Assembly: GCA_015488775.1 (NCBI GenBank)
Contig: WFNF01000167.1
Span: forward strand, 1-32,659
Direction of reading: 5' to 3'
Source of the DNA: Helicobacteraceae bacterium
Lineage (GTDB): Bacteria > Campylobacterota > Campylobacteria > Campylobacterales > Sulfurimonadaceae
Length of the DNA stretch: 32,659 bases
Shown here: piece by piece, positions 15,546 to 26,303 of the stretch
Position numbering within the stretch: position 1 is the stretch's first letter
Layout: each line of letters starts with the position of its first letter
Notes under the pieces: model-generated
What the model was told of the DNA's origin: nothing
The model's input: the letters and a program-made list of their open reading frames with translations, nothing else
Database searches by the model: none
Position numbers and translations under genes: made by a program

Positions 15546-18131
15546 ATGGCTTTTTTAGAAGATTATAAAGCTCACGTTCAAGAGCGTGAAACTCTAGGTG
15601 TTCCACCACTTCCACTTTCAGCTGAACAAACAGCAGAGGTTATCGAATTAATTAAGGGTAACTGTACTGACGAGTTATTAGACCTACTAACTAACCGTGT
15701 TGCTCCAGGTGTTGATGATTCAGCACAAGTTAAAGCTGCTTTTTTAAATGAGATAGCTTTAGAAAATATTAAAGTTGATGCTATTGCACCAGAAAAAGCA
15801 GTTGAGATGCTTGGTATGATGCTTGGTGGATTTAATGTTCTTCCTATGATTCATGCTCTTTCATCAAATAATAGTGCTGTTGTTGATGCCGCAGTTGATG
15901 CTTTAACTAAAACTCTTCTTGTTTATGATGCATTTAATGATGTTGAAAAACTTCATAAAGAGGGTAATGCTGCTGCAACTAAAGTTATGACTTCATGGGC
16001 AAATGCTGAGTGGTTTACTCATAAGCCTGCACTTGCTGAAGAGATTACTGTAACAGTATATAAAGTTCCTGGTGAAACAAATACAGATGATTTATCTCCT
16101 GCTTCTGAAGCATTTACTCGTTCAGACATTCCTGTACATGCAAACTCATTTTTAATAAATAAAATGGAAAAACCATTAGAAACTATGGCAGAACTTAAGA
16201 AAAAAGGTTACCCTTTAGCTTATGTTGGTGATGTTGTTGGTACGGGTTCATCTCGTAAGTCAGGTGTTAACTCTGTGCAATGGCACATGGGTGTAGATAT
16301 TCCTGGTGTACCAAATAAGCGTACTGGTGGTGTTGTACTTGGTGGTATTATTGCTCCAATTTTCTTTGCAACAAGTGAAGATTCTGGTGCCTTACCATTA
16401 GAACTTGATGTTTCTCAAATGGAAACAGGTGATGTTGTTACTATTTACCCTTATAAAGGTGAAGCACATAAAGATGGTAAATGTATATCTACATTTAAAT
16501 TAAATCCAAATACTATAACTGATGAAGTAAGAGCTGGTGGACGTATTCCACTGATTATTGGTCGTGGTCTAACTTCTAAAGCTCGTTCAGTTTTAGGTTT
16601 AGGTGCATCTGATATATTTTTAACTGCTGAACAACCTGCTGATACTGGTAAAGGTTACACACTAGCACAAAAAATGGTTGGTAAAGCTTCTGGTCTTGCT
16701 GGAGTTCGTCCTGGTATGTATGTTGAGCCTGAGATGTCAACTGTTGGATCTCAAGATACAACAGGACCAATGACTAGAGATGAGATTAAAGAGCTTGCCG
16801 CGCTTGGTTTTAATGCAGATTTAACTCTTCAATCTTTTTGTCATACAGCAGCTTACCCTAAGCCTGTTGATGTTCAAATGCATGCTAACCTACCTAAGTT
16901 TATATCTAATCGTTCAGGTGTGGCTCTTCGCCCTGGTGATGGAGTAATTCATTCATGGTTAAATAGAATGGTTTTACCAGATACTGTTGGAACTGGTGCT
17001 GATTCACATACACGTTTTCCTCTTGGAATCTCTTTTCCTGGTGGATCTGGTGTTGTTGCATTTGCTGCTGTAACTGGTGCTATGCCACTTACTATGCCTG
17101 AATCTGTACTTGTAAGATTTTCTGGTGAGATGCAACCAGGTATCACTTTACGTGATCTTGTTAATGCAATCCCATATGTTGCAATACAAAAAGGTCTTCT
17201 TACTGTTCCAAAAGCTGGTAAGAAAAATATTTTTGCTGGACGTATTTTAGAGATTGAAGGTCTTCCTAATCTTAAAGCTGAACAAGCTTTTGAGCTTTCT
17301 GATGCTTCTGCTGAGCGTTCTGCTGCTGCTTGTACAGTTCTTTTAAACGAGGCTCCAGTTGAAGAGTATTTAAAATCAAATGTTTCTCTTTTAGAAGCTA
17401 TGATTAAAGATGGTTACCAAGATGCAACAACAATTCAACGTCGTGTTGATAAAATGAAAAATTGGTTAGCAAATCCTTCATTAATGAAACCAGATGCTAA
17501 TGCAGAGTATGCAGAAGTGATAGAGATAGATTTAAACACTATCACTGAGCCAATCTTAGCTTGTCCTAATGATCCAGATAATGTAAAGTTGTTATCTGAA
17601 GTTGCTGGTACTAAAATTGATGAAGTATTTTTGGGTTCTTGTATGACAAATATAGGTCACTATAGAGCTGCTGGTGAAGTTATGCGCGGTGAAACTAAAA
17701 ATGCAGTTGAAAAATTTTGGATTGTTCCACCAACACGTATGGATGAGCAACAACTGATCAATGAGGGTTACTATGATGTGTTTAATGAAATTAAAGCACA
17801 AACAGAGGTACCAGGCTGTTCTTTATGTATGGGTAATCAAGCATCTGCTCGTGTAGGTAGTACTGTGTTTTCAACATCTACTCGTAACTTTGATAATCGT
17901 TTAGGTAAGGGAACTCAAGTTTATTTAGGTTCTGCTGAACTTGCTGCTGTATGTTCTAAACTTGGTCGTATTCCAACACCTGCTGAGTATATGGATATAG
18001 TTCCTTCAAAAATCGAAGGTAAAGAAGCAAAAATATACAAATACCTTAATTTTAATGAAATTGATGGTTACCATTTAGAGCAACGCGATGTTGCTGAAAA
18101 CAAATATGGTGTTACTGTTAAGCCTGTTTAA
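15546..18131 (+). CDS. acnB: Aconitate hydratase B
   Basis: Aconitase B interconverts citrate and isocitrate in the (often reductive) TCA cycle. The 861-residue length and start [15 protein letters not shown] are typical of AcnB. The domain order is HEAT-like helical N-terminus, then the swivel domain (GTGSSRKSG at about 232-240), then the catalytic core. The [4Fe-4S] ligands are Cys699 in GSCMTN and Cys758 and Cys761 in GCSLCMGN. The gene has its own promoter and a strong terminator, so it is likely monocistronic. Its codon use is richer in preferred codons than its neighbours (many GGT, GCT, CGT), consistent with high expression. AcnB apoenzyme in other bacteria also binds mRNA; whether this one does is not visible. 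Confidence 0.97.
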   Translation: MAFLEDYKAHVQERETLGVPPLPLSAEQTAEVIELIKGNCTDELLDLLTNRVAPGVDDSAQVKAAFLNEIALENIKVDAIAPEKAVEMLGMMLGGFNVLPMIHALSSNNSAVVDAAVDALTKTLLVYDAFNDVEKLHKEGNAAATKVMTSWANAEWFTHKPALAEEITVTVYKVPGETNTDDLSPASEAFTRSDIPVHANSFLINKMEKPLETMAELKKKGYPLAYVGDVVGTGSSRKSGVNSVQWHMGVDIPGVPNKRTGGVVLGGIIAPIFFATSEDSGALPLELDVSQMETGDVVTIYPYKGEAHKDGKCISTFKLNPNTITDEVRAGGRIPLIIGRGLTSKARSVLGLGASDIFLTAEQPADTGKGYTLAQKMVGKASGLAGVRPGMYVEPEMSTVGSQDTTGPMTRDEIKELAALGFNADLTLQSFCHTAAYPKPVDVQMHANLPKFISNRSGVALRPGDGVIHSWLNRMVLPDTVGTGADSHTRFPLGISFPGGSGVVAFAAVTGAMPLTMPESVLVRFSGEMQPGITLRDLVNAIPYVAIQKGLLTVPKAGKKNIFAGRILEIEGLPNLKAEQAFELSDASAERSAAACTVLLNEAPVEEYLKSNVSLLEAMIKDGYQDATTIQRRVDKMKNWLANPSLMKPDANAEYAEVIEIDLNTITEPILACPNDPDNVKLLSEVAGTKIDEVFLGSCMTNIGHYRAAGEVMRGETKNAVEKFWIVPPTRMDEQQLINEGYYDVFNEIKAQTEVPGCSLCMGNQASARVGSTVFSTSTRNFDNRLGKGTQVYLGSAELAAVCSKLGRIPTPAEYMDIVPSKIEGKEAKIYKYLNFNEIDGYHLEQRDVAENKYGVTVKPV

Positions 18132-18146
18132 TCTTAAACTACCTTT

Positions 18147-18178
18147 ATACACAAAAGAGTTATCTTTTGTGTATCTAA
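18147..18178. terminator. Strong hairpin terminator after acnB
   Basis: A perfect 11-base stem ATACACAAAAG/CTTTTGTGTAT (18147-18157 and 18164-18174) closes a 6-base loop, followed by a weakly T-rich tail. Confidence 0.65.
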
Positions 18179-18253
18179 ATTTTCTCTTTCAACTCTTCTT
18201 TATCACATTAGTAATAGAATATACATATAGTAACGATATATATGGAGAGTTGT

Positions 18254-20062
18254 GTGGCTAACCTACAAGATTTATTACCCTTAACAAATAATTTGTCTTT
18301 ATTGTATATAGATAAAAATGATACAAATAGAACTTTTATGTCAAAAAGTTTAGAAAAGATTTTCAAATATATAGATTATTCAGAAGATGGCTATGATGCT
18401 TTAAATCAGTTTAGAATCAATACTCATGATATCATTATTGTAGATATTGATGTTCCTAGCTCTTCAGGTATTCAACTTATAAAAAATATTAAATCTCATA
18501 ATCCAAATCAAAAAATAATACTTACAACTAAAACTATTTTACAAGATGATATGGTTGAACTTATAAACTTAGGTATAGGTTCTTACTTAGTAAAACCATT
18601 TACTATAGATAAATTATTGGATGCTTTAGACAAACTAGTTAATTCATTTTTATTGAAAACTCAAAATTTGGATTTATCAAAAAAAGTAAATCTTATTAAG
18701 AAAGAGCATTCTTTAGTTTTAAATAAACTTGATGAACAAGATAAAAAATCTAAAGAGACTATACTTTACGAAAGAAAACGTATTGGTAAACTTCTTGCAA
18801 ATCAAAAAGTATTGGAAGATGAATTAAATGAGTGTAAAAATCAAAGTACAGGAAGTAAACTAGTCAGTGAACTTGTTCCAATTGCAAATAAAAATGCTTT
18901 ACAAATTGATTTGAAAAAGCATGGAAATAAAGCATTATTGTATTTAAATATTGATCATTTTAATTTAATTAACAAAATATATGGCATGGGTGTTGCAAAT
19001 AGACTTTTAAAAGAGGTAACAGCAAAATTAAAACAATTATGTTCAGATTTTTCTACTCTTTATCATATAACAGCAGATGAATTTGCGATACTTTTAACTG
19101 AAAATAATATTTCTAAAGCTGGAGAGTTAAGTACTAAAATACAAAACTATTTTAAAAATCGCTCTTTAAATATTGCCAACTATACTATGGACATAACATT
19201 TTCTATAGGTATGGATGAGGGAAATTCTTTGTCTATCTTTGTAAGCTCAAAAGCAGCTTCACAAGAGGCAAGAAATTTTGGTGGTGGAAAAAACATATTT
19301 TATAATTCAAAAAGTATTTATATGGAATCTCAAAGAGAACTTTTAAAATGGATTAAGATTGTTCAAGATGCTCTTATAAATGACAGACTTATTGTTCATT
19401 ATCAAGCAGTTAAATCAAATGATGATTCTAGTATTTTACATTATGAAGTTTTATCTAGAATTATAAGTGATGATAACACATACATAGATGCCAAAAAATT
19501 TATATCACCAGCAAAAAAAGCTGGAATAATCCCTAAAATAACTAAAATTGTCATTGAAAAATCATTTAAACATTTTAGAAATAATGATTTTTCTTTTTCA
19601 ATCAATATATGTAAAGATGATCTTTACGCTTCATATCTGAAAGATTATCTTATTAAACATTGTGAAACTTATTATATAAAGCCTGAGCGTGTTTATTTAG
19701 AGTTGATTGAAAATGATAAAGTTGAGGGTGGGGATGTTCTTTTTGAATACATAAAAGAGCTAAGAGATGCTGGTTTCAATATTGCTGTTGATGATTTTGG
19801 TAGTGATAAATCTATATTTAACCATATTTTAAATGTTAAAGCAAAATTTATTAAGATAGATAGTTCATTTATAGATGATTTGGATTCTAATGAATCACAC
19901 AAAATAGTTGTTGAAAATATTGTCAGATTTGCAAAAGAAGTAGGTATTAAATGTGTTGCTGAAAAGGTTGAAACAGAAGAAATTTATGATATAGTTAGAA
20001 ACCTTGGAGTTCAATATTCCCAAGGTTATTATATTAGTAAACCCAGCAAAGAGACAAATTAA
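18254..20062 (+). CDS. REC-GGDEF-EAL protein, probable c-di-GMP phosphodiesterase
   Basis: This is a cytoplasmic three-domain protein of 602 residues from GTG 18254. That start has GGAGAG 4 bases upstream; an in-frame ATG at 18242 has no ribosome site. The receiver domain (about 12-130) keeps phospho-acceptor Asp64 and Lys114. A coiled coil (about 130-195) follows. The GGDEF domain is degenerate: the signature reads TADEF (273-277), so cyclase activity is unlikely. The EAL domain keeps the expected catalytic set: YEVLSR, the Asn in SINIC, LELIEN, the two Asp in VDDFG, the Lys in FIKID, the Glu in VAEKVE and the Gln in YSQGY. Degradation of c-di-GMP controlled by phosphorylation is the likely role. 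No partner kinase is adjacent. Confidence 0.88.
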   Translation: MANLQDLLPLTNNLSLLYIDKNDTNRTFMSKSLEKIFKYIDYSEDGYDALNQFRINTHDIIIVDIDVPSSSGIQLIKNIKSHNPNQKIILTTKTILQDDMVELINLGIGSYLVKPFTIDKLLDALDKLVNSFLLKTQNLDLSKKVNLIKKEHSLVLNKLDEQDKKSKETILYERKRIGKLLANQKVLEDELNECKNQSTGSKLVSELVPIANKNALQIDLKKHGNKALLYLNIDHFNLINKIYGMGVANRLLKEVTAKLKQLCSDFSTLYHITADEFAILLTENNISKAGELSTKIQNYFKNRSLNIANYTMDITFSIGMDEGNSLSIFVSSKAASQEARNFGGGKNIFYNSKSIYMESQRELLKWIKIVQDALINDRLIVHYQAVKSNDDSSILHYEVLSRIISDDNTYIDAKKFISPAKKAGIIPKITKIVIEKSFKHFRNNDFSFSINICKDDLYASYLKDYLIKHCETYYIKPERVYLELIENDKVEGGDVLFEYIKELRDAGFNIAVDDFGSDKSIFNHILNVKAKFIKIDSSFIDDLDSNESHKIVVENIVRFAKEVGIKCVAEKVETEEIYDIVRNLGVQYSQGYYISKPSKETN

Positions 20063-20082
20063 ATCATCTTTACAAGTGCCAT

Positions 20083-20595
20083 TTATTGAATTATGTCAAA
20101 ATCGTCTGGAACAACTATATCGAAAGTGGCTTTTTTAAATTTAACATCTGTTTTTTGAGATGTAAATTTAATCTCTACTGTATTATCAAACTTATCTACA
20201 TACGTTATTTTTTGCACTATACCTTTTATAATCTCTAAAGAGTATGAATCATCATTGTATTTTACTTCATAAATATTCTTTTTTACTTTTTTAGCATTAT
20301 TTAAAAGTGTAAAAAGATCAATCTCTTCGTTTAACTTTTTATATATTGCTTGTTCCATATCGTACTCTACAACAGTAACATCACGTCTAATTATATAAAC
20401 AACTTTCTCTATAGGAAATGTGTAATGCCATATAGCTTTATATGGTTTTTTTGATTTTAAATTACCTTTGTAGATGATTGTTTTACCTTTTTCATCTGTA
20501 ATACTCTGTGTGAAATTTGCCTCAAAAGAGTTAAATTTTATATCTAAGGCAAATAAGTTTACCATAAGCGTTAAAAGGGCTATAAATACTTTCAT
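20083..20595 (-). CDS. lolA: Outer-membrane lipoprotein carrier LolA
   Basis: LolA ferries lipoproteins across the periplasm from the LolCDE transporter. The 170-residue precursor begins with a signal peptide (MKVFIALLTLMVNLFA, cleavage near 16). The mature part shows LolA character: FEANFTQSITDEKGK near the start, then YKGNLKSKKPYKAIWHY and a beta-rich body ending in VPDDFDIIQ. AAGGAT precedes the ATG. It is divergent from secA with about 94 bases between starts, and a LolC/E-type permease lies beyond secA. Lipoprotein export and transport genes are thus clustered. The stop is 20 bases from the end of the convergent EAL gene. Confidence 0.85.
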   Translation of the reverse strand: MKVFIALLTLMVNLFALDIKFNSFEANFTQSITDEKGKTIIYKGNLKSKKPYKAIWHYTFPIEKVVYIIRRDVTVVEYDMEQAIYKKLNEEIDLFTLLNNAKKVKKNIYEVKYNDDSYSLEIIKGIVQKITYVDKFDNTVEIKFTSQKTDVKFKKATFDIVVPDDFDIIQ

Positions 20596-20649
20596 TAAGT
20601 ATCCTTTATAAAAAAGTTATGTGGATTTTATCTAAACTATATTTTATGT

Positions 20650-20677
20650 GTGATAAAATCACGGTAATTTATAGAAT
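20650..20677 (+). promoter_or_regulatory. secA promoter region with GTGAT-AAA-ATCAC palindrome
   Basis: A 5-3-5 palindrome GTGATAAAATCAC (20650-20662) precedes a possible -10 element TATAGAAT (20670-20677). It sits midway between the divergent lolA and secA genes. A related palindrome with the half-sites reversed lies upstream of ribBA. The binder is unknown. Confidence 0.35.
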
Positions 20678-20689
20678 AGGCTAACAATA

Positions 20690-23239
20690 ATGATTCAAAA
20701 TGTTTTTGGTAAAATCTTTGGTACTGCAAATGATAGAGTAGTAAAGAAGTATTTTAAAAGGATAAAACTTATAAATGCTTTAGAAAGCAGTTATGAGAAA
20801 CTAAGTGATGATGAACTACGCAATAATTTTAATTTATTAAGAGAAGATGTTCAAAATAATAAAAAAACACTTGATGATGTTTTGGTGGAAACTTTTGCAC
20901 TTGTAAGAGAAGCTTCTAAAAGATCAACAGGTTTGAGACATTATGATGTGCAATTAGTTGGTGGTATGGTTTTACACGATGGTCGTATAGCTGAAATGAA
21001 AACAGGTGAGGGTAAAACACTTGTAGCAACTCTAGCTTGTGTTCTTAACGCGATGAATGGCAAAGGTGTACATGTTGTTACAGTGAATGATTACCTTGCT
21101 ACTCGTGACGCTGATGAGATGAGTGTGTTATATAGCTTTTTTGGACTTACAACTGGTACTATACTTGAAACAACTTATGATCATGTAGAGAAAAATGAAG
21201 CTTATAATTGTGATATCACTTATGGTACAAATAATGAGTTCGGATTTGATTATCTAAGAGACAATATGTCTTATTCAGCTGAACAAATGGTACAAAGATC
21301 TCATGCTTTTGTTATAGTTGATGAAGTTGATTCAATCTTAATTGATGAGGCTAGAACACCACTTATTATATCTGGACCAGCAAATAGAAGTGTTCAAGAT
21401 TATTCTAAATCTAATGATGTTGCTAAAAAACTTCAAAAAGATGAACATTTCACTGTTGATGAAAAAGATCGTTTAGTTTTAATCACTGAAGAGGGAATAG
21501 CTGAGGCTGAAGAACTTTTTGGTGTTGATAATCTTTATTCTATAGAAAACTCTTCACTTTCTCATCATCTTGATCAGGCTTTAAAGGCTAATTATCTTTT
21601 TGAACTTGATGTTGATTATGTTGTTCAAGATGGGGAAGTTGTAATTGTTGATGAGTTTACAGGACGCCTTAGTGAAGGTCGCCGTTTCTCTGAGGGTTTA
21701 CATCAAGCACTTGAGGCAAAAGAAAATGTATCAGTGAAAGAGGAAACTCAAACATTAGCAGACATTACTTTTCAAAATTACTTTAGAATGTATGACAAAA
21801 TAGCTGGTATGACCGGTACTGCGCAAACTGAAGCTACAGAATTTTCTGAAATCTATTCATTAGATGTTGTTTCAATTCCTACAAATGTTCCAGTTATTAG
21901 AAAAGATTTTAATGATTTGATTTATAAAACTGAAGAGGAAAAATTTGCAGCTGTAATTAAAAAAGTAAGAGAACTTAATGAAGTAGGGCAACCAATATTA
22001 ATTGGTACAGCTTCAATTGAAAAATCTGAAATATTAGATGCTCTTTTAAGTAAAGAAAAAATTGTACATACTGTTCTTAATGCAAAAAATCATGCCCAAG
22101 AGGGTGAGATTATTAAAAATGCTGGTGTAAAAGGTGCGATAACTATTGCAACAAATATGGCTGGTCGTGGTGTTGATATTAAAGTAAACGATGAAGTTAA
22201 AGCTCTTGGTGGTTTATATATTTTAGGTACAGAAAGACATGAAAATAGACGTATTGATAATCAGTTACGTGGACGTTCAGGTCGTCAGGGTGATCCTGGT
22301 GCTTCTCAATTTTTACTTTCATTAGAAGATAATTTATTAAGAATTTTTGGTTCTGATAAAATTAAATCTATTATGGAAAGACTTGGTGTTGAAGATGGTG
22401 AATATATAGAATCAGGTATGGTTACTAGAGCAGTTGAAAAAGCTCAGAAAAAAGTTGAAAACATGCACTTTGAAGGTCGTAAGCAAATTGTTGAATATGA
22501 TGATGTTGCAAATGAGCAAAGAAAAATTATATATAAATTTAGAAATCAACTTTTAAGTGATGATTATGATCTTGACACTAAAATTGTAGATGTTAGAGAA
22601 GAATATATAAAAGATGCTCTTTCACGCTCAGGTGCAATGGAAGGTATAGCAAAAGAAGATTTTGATTTAGAAAAACTTGAAACTATTTTTAAAGAAGAGA
22701 TAAATCAAATTATCGAAGAGCTTGCTGATTTAGAATATGATGAGCTTTATGAAAAAGTTTTAAATGAAGTAAAAGGTGTTTACGAGCAAAAAATGTCTAT
22801 TTTAGACGATGATACAAGAAAAAATATTCAGGGTGAAATTTATCTTAAAACATTAGACAATGCTTGGAGAGATCATCTTTACACTATGGACAATATGAAA
22901 ACTGGTATTAGACTTCGTGCTTATAATCAAAAAGATCCTTTAGTAGAATTTAAAAAAGAGAGTTTTTCATTATTTACTGAGTTAGTTGAAACAATAAAAT
23001 ATGAAACTATTAAAACTTTACAGATTATACAGTTTGAGATAAAAAATGTAGATAAGTTTGAAGAGCAACGTGCGGAACAACAAAAATTAGATGAACTTTC
23101 ACAAAGTTTGAGTAATGATGAAGAAAATGAAAAGTTTGCAAAAGTAGCTAGAAACGAGCCTTGTCCATGTGGTAGTGGAAAAAAGTATAAACAATGTCAT
23201 GGTAAGAGTGGACCAAAGAAAGGGGCTTTTGCCTCTTGA
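20690..23239 (+). CDS. secA: Protein translocase ATPase SecA
   Basis: SecA drives preproteins through the SecYEG channel. The 849-residue protein has Walker A MKTGEGKT at about 103-110 and the DEAD-type box [15 protein letters not shown]. The preprotein cross-linking domain follows, then the second nucleotide-binding fold with [13 protein letters not shown] and the arginine-finger region [12 protein letters not shown]. The helical scaffold and wing come next. The C-terminal zinc motif [13 protein letters not shown] is complete, so SecB/ribosome binding is possible. AGG about 10 bases before ATG is a weak ribosome site. The stop overlaps the TTG start of the LolC/E-type permease gene, implying one operon. 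Confidence 0.97.
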   Translation: MIQNVFGKIFGTANDRVVKKYFKRIKLINALESSYEKLSDDELRNNFNLLREDVQNNKKTLDDVLVETFALVREASKRSTGLRHYDVQLVGGMVLHDGRIAEMKTGEGKTLVATLACVLNAMNGKGVHVVTVNDYLATRDADEMSVLYSFFGLTTGTILETTYDHVEKNEAYNCDITYGTNNEFGFDYLRDNMSYSAEQMVQRSHAFVIVDEVDSILIDEARTPLIISGPANRSVQDYSKSNDVAKKLQKDEHFTVDEKDRLVLITEEGIAEAEELFGVDNLYSIENSSLSHHLDQALKANYLFELDVDYVVQDGEVVIVDEFTGRLSEGRRFSEGLHQALEAKENVSVKEETQTLADITFQNYFRMYDKIAGMTGTAQTEATEFSEIYSLDVVSIPTNVPVIRKDFNDLIYKTEEEKFAAVIKKVRELNEVGQPILIGTASIEKSEILDALLSKEKIVHTVLNAKNHAQEGEIIKNAGVKGAITIATNMAGRGVDIKVNDEVKALGGLYILGTERHENRRIDNQLRGRSGRQGDPGASQFLLSLEDNLLRIFGSDKIKSIMERLGVEDGEYIESGMVTRAVEKAQKKVENMHFEGRKQIVEYDDVANEQRKIIYKFRNQLLSDDYDLDTKIVDVREEYIKDALSRSGAMEGIAKEDFDLEKLETIFKEEINQIIEELADLEYDELYEKVLNEVKGVYEQKMSILDDDTRKNIQGEIYLKTLDNAWRDHLYTMDNMKTGIRLRAYNQKDPLVEFKKESFSLFTELVETIKYETIKTLQIIQFEIKNVDKFEEQRAEQQKLDELSQSLSNDEENEKFAKVARNEPCPCGSGKKYKQCHGKSGPKKGAFAS

Positions 23240-24432
23240 ATTTAGTCCCATATCTTGTAAAAAGGTTTTTGCGTTTTGACAAAGAGCAACCTTTTATCTT
23301 TCTTTCAGCACTTTTAGCTTTTGTTGGTATTGCCCTTGGTGTAATGGTACTTTTAGTAGCAATGGCCTTGATGACAGGTTTTGATAGTGAGTTTAAAAAG
23401 AAGCTTTTTGTTATGAATTACCCTTTAACTATACTTCCTAAATTTTACGGTTCTGTTGATGATAGTTTATTGATTGATTTAGAGATGAAGTATCCAAATA
23501 TGAAATTTTCTCCATATGTATCTTCTTCTATTATTGCTAGAAATGGAAGTAGAGTAGAGGGAGGATACCTGTTTGGCGTAAATTTTGAAGCTGAAAAAGA
23601 AGTAAATAAAATAGTAGCTAAAGCAATAAAAGGCTTAGAATTTAAAAAGTTTGAAGTTTTAGTTGGTCATGAGCTATATAAAGAGTTTTATCTGAAAAAA
23701 GATGAAAAAATAACTTATATATTTACACAAATGGAACCAGGTGGACTAAGTATAACACCAAAGCTAAAAAGATTTAGAGTTCAAGGTAGTTTTGAGTCTG
23801 GATTAAGTGCTTATGATAAAGCTTTTTCATACACAACTTTAGAATCTTTACAAAAAATTCTTCATATTCCTGCAAATCAATATGATGGAATACATGTTTT
23901 TTCAAAAGAGCCAAAAAGTGATATAATAAAACTTAAAGATACTTTACCAGATAGTATATCTGTAAAAGGTTGGTGGGAAGATAATGCAAACTTTTATGCT
24001 GCACTTGAACTTGAAAAAAGATCACTATTTATAGTGTTGATGTTGATTATACTTATTGCATCAGTAAATATTATATCCTCTTTATTGATGACTGTTATGA
24101 ATAGAAGAAGTGAAATTGCATTGCTTTTATCTTTAGGTGCATCGAAAAAAGAGATAAAAAAAGTTTTTCTATATCTTGGTATTGTTATAGGTATTGGAGG
24201 AATTTTTACAGGTGTTTTACTTGGTCTTAGTGGTATTTGGATTTTAAGTAATTTTGATATAGTAACATTGCCTAAAGATGTTTATCCAACCTCTAAACTT
24301 GCTTTAGAGTTAAAAACGTTAGATTTTTTATCTATAGTTTTTGGAGCATTTTTCATTGTAATACTATCGGCACTTTACCCAGCTAAAAAAGCTAGTGAAG
24401 TTGATATTTTAACTGTTTTAAGAAATGAATAA
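23236..24432 (+). CDS. LolC/LolE-family lipoprotein-releasing permease
   Basis: This 398-residue inner-membrane protein has the MacB/FtsX permease layout: one membrane helix near 20-50, a large periplasmic domain (about 60-255) and three helices in the C-terminal 140 residues. The block [23 protein letters not shown] is the typical cytoplasmic-loop motif that meets the LolD ATPase. The start is TTG within the secA stop (TTGA), with AAGGGG about 14 bases upstream. No LolD gene is adjacent. As a single gene it may form a homodimer, as proposed for LolF-type systems, or pair with a distant partner. Its product would release lipoproteins to LolA (20083-20595). Confidence 0.83.
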   Translation: MNLVPYLVKRFLRFDKEQPFIFLSALLAFVGIALGVMVLLVAMALMTGFDSEFKKKLFVMNYPLTILPKFYGSVDDSLLIDLEMKYPNMKFSPYVSSSIIARNGSRVEGGYLFGVNFEAEKEVNKIVAKAIKGLEFKKFEVLVGHELYKEFYLKKDEKITYIFTQMEPGGLSITPKLKRFRVQGSFESGLSAYDKAFSYTTLESLQKILHIPANQYDGIHVFSKEPKSDIIKLKDTLPDSISVKGWWEDNANFYAALELEKRSLFIVLMLIILIASVNIISSLLMTVMNRRSEIALLLSLGASKKEIKKVFLYLGIVIGIGGIFTGVLLGLSGIWILSNFDIVTLPKDVYPTSKLALELKTLDFLSIVFGAFFIVILSALYPAKKASEVDILTVLRNE

Positions 24433-24443
24433 AAGGTTTTTAA

Positions 24444-25370
24444 ATGAAGCGTGATCCTATTCAAGATATGTCAATACTGATAGTTGATGATTCAAAGGCT
24501 AATACAACTTTATTAAAAGCGATATTGAATAATGAAGGTTTTACTTGTATTGATAATAGTGTTAATGGTGAAAATACTATTAAAAAACTTGAAGAGACTA
24601 AAGTTGATTTAATACTTATCTCTTCTGTACTTTCACATGAAAGTGGGATAACTTTATGTAGTGTAATTAGTTCTGATTTGCGTTATGAAGACATACCTAT
24701 ACTAATTGTAACTGCTGATTCAAAAATGCAAACACTTAGAAAAAGTTTTGAAAATGGTGCTATTGATTATATTTCAAAACCTATAAACTCAGTTGAACTT
24801 ATAGCTAGAGTTCAAGCGCATCTGATCAGAAAACAGATTATGGATGAAAGAAAAACATCTGCTATAACAGATGTTTTAACTAAACTTTATAATAGAAGAT
24901 ATTTTGATACTGTTTTTGACAGACAGTACAATAAAGCCCTTTTAGAAGATAAATATCTAACTTTTTTTATGATTGATATAGACAATTTTAAAAAATATAA
25001 TGACAATTATGGTCACCAAAAAGGTGATGAAGTTTTAAGTAGTGTTTCTGAAACTATGAAATCTCAATTAAGACGTAATGGTGATTATATATTTAGACTG
25101 GGTGGTGAAGAATTTTCAATACTGCTTTTAGATATTCCAGATAATTATTGCCTTAAGTTAAGTGATGCAATACATTCTGCTATATATGATCTAAATATTG
25201 AACACAAACTAAATGAAAATTATGGACGTATTAGTATATCTATAGGTGTTTCCAAAGTTAAAGTAAATAAATCAATTTCTAAATTTGATATATATAACTC
25301 AGCAGATAGTGCTTTGTACGAAGCAAAAAAAACTGGTAGAGCAAAGAGCGTGTTTACGAAACTAGGTTAA
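24444..25370 (+). CDS. Diguanylate cyclase with a pseudo-receiver domain
   Basis: At 308 residues this is receiver (about 8-125) plus GGDEF domain (about 138-308). The receiver keeps the acidic pair Asp15-Asp16 and Lys112, but the phospho-acceptor position is Ser60 (DLILISS where DLILLDI is usual), so it cannot be phosphorylated in the normal way. The cyclase has GGEEF at 220-224, an active form. Five residues before it is RNGD (211-214), the inhibitory c-di-GMP-binding I-site. Synthesis of c-di-GMP with product feedback is likely. It follows the permease gene by 11 bases and is probably co-transcribed with secA. A terminator lies directly after it. Confidence 0.9.
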   Translation: MKRDPIQDMSILIVDDSKANTTLLKAILNNEGFTCIDNSVNGENTIKKLEETKVDLILISSVLSHESGITLCSVISSDLRYEDIPILIVTADSKMQTLRKSFENGAIDYISKPINSVELIARVQAHLIRKQIMDERKTSAITDVLTKLYNRRYFDTVFDRQYNKALLEDKYLTFFMIDIDNFKKYNDNYGHQKGDEVLSSVSETMKSQLRRNGDYIFRLGGEEFSILLLDIPDNYCLKLSDAIHSAIYDLNIEHKLNENYGRISISIGVSKVKVNKSISKFDIYNSADSALYEAKKTGRAKSVFTKLG

Positions 25371-25377
25371 ACTTCTT

Positions 25378-25406
25378 AAAAAAGTAAAATACTTTTTTCT
25401 TTTTAA
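25378..25406 (+). terminator. Rho-independent terminator after the cyclase gene
   Basis: AAAAAAGTA and TACTTTTTT pair fully around an AAA loop (25378-25398) and are followed by CTTTTT. Confidence 0.65.
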
Positions 25407-25450
25407 TATTTTACGAATATAATTACAAGTATATTGATAAGGATTATATT

Positions 25451-25630
25451 ATGAATTTTAGTAAATTTAGAAAAGTATGTAGGCCTGTTAGAATTCTATT
25501 AGGTTTGAGTTTGATTATCGCTGGTGTTTATACATCAAATTCATTTTTGTATTTAGGTATACTACCATTAATAGCTGGCATAGTAAATTTTTGCCCTATT
25601 TGTATAATTACAAAAAAATGTGCTATTTAA
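25451..25630 (+). CDS. Small DUF2892-type membrane protein, 59 residues
   Basis: This short gene begins MNFSKFRKVCRPVR and has two hydrophobic helices (LLGLSLIIAGVYT and LGILPLIAGIVN). It ends in the Cys block NFCPICIITKKC. That pattern (basic start, two helices, CPxC near the end) is the DUF2892/YgaP-tail family, found alone or fused to rhodanese domains; the function is not established. It has its own signals: -10 box TATAAT at 25418-25423 and AAGGA 8 bases before ATG. The stop overlaps the end of the convergent pseudouridine synthase gene by 8 bases. Confidence 0.72.
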   Translation: MNFSKFRKVCRPVRILLGLSLIIAGVYTSNSFLYLGILPLIAGIVNFCPICIITKKCAI

Positions 25631-26303
25631 ATAATTCCCATGGTTTTTGATACTCTTTAACCGAATTTAAAAAATCTTCACTTAAAAACTTTTTTCCCTC
25701 TTTTGGTAGAGTTAGAAAGTCATAGTTTTTATCATTAAAGATAAATTTTAGTGCGTATGCATGAAGGTAGCCTCTATCTTCAAGTTTTGCTTCATTTGCA
25801 TTTGAGTATCTGATGTCTCCACAAATACTACCGCTAATGCTTTTTAGTGCTACTCTAATTTGATGAGTTTTTCCAGTGTGTGGTTTTATTAAAAACAGCC
25901 TTTCATTAGCTTTTATGTTTTTTGATATAAACTGTGTAATAGCAGGGTTTTCTTTGGAGTTTAAAAGTTTATATGAACCTCTTCTAGCTGATGTCATATC
26001 TGCTTTTATCCAGCCTTGTTTCTTTTTTGGCTTTTTAGTAGATATAGCAAGATAGTATTTTTCTATTTTTCTATTTTCAAACATTTTTGCAAATAAAGAT
26101 GCAGATTTAGAGTTTTTTGCAAGTATAATCAGTCCAGAGGTCATTTTGTCTAATCTATGAACACTATAAAGTTTTATTTGTAAAAGTTCACTTGCTTTTA
26201 CAACAAAACCTTTTTCACCTTCACTATGAAAGTTTTCATCTGCATTTTTATAAAAAATCACAAATTCATCATTTTCATATAATAGATTTTTATCTTTAGT
26301 CAT
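25623..26303 (-). CDS. RluA-family pseudouridine synthase
   Basis: This 226-residue enzyme converts uridine to pseudouridine in RNA. The catalytic motif HRLDKMTSG is complete with Asp52, and the downstream RluA-family block KPHTGKTHQIRVAL is present. There is no N-terminal S4 RNA-binding domain. The internal GWIKADMTSARRGSYKLL resembles a small Rlu-related subgroup, so the exact target (rRNA or tRNA site) cannot be named. It is the last gene of the ribBA-dksA-rluA reverse operon and overlaps the dksA-like gene by 8 bases. The 3' end overlaps the convergent DUF2892 gene. Confidence 0.87.
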   Translation of the reverse strand: MTKDKNLLYENDEFVIFYKNADENFHSEGEKGFVVKASELLQIKLYSVHRLDKMTSGLIILAKNSKSASLFAKMFENRKIEKYYLAISTKKPKKKQGWIKADMTSARRGSYKLLNSKENPAITQFISKNIKANERLFLIKPHTGKTHQIRVALKSISGSICGDIRYSNANEAKLEDRGYLHAYALKFIFNDKNYDFLTLPKEGKKFLSEDFLNSVKEYQKPWELFK

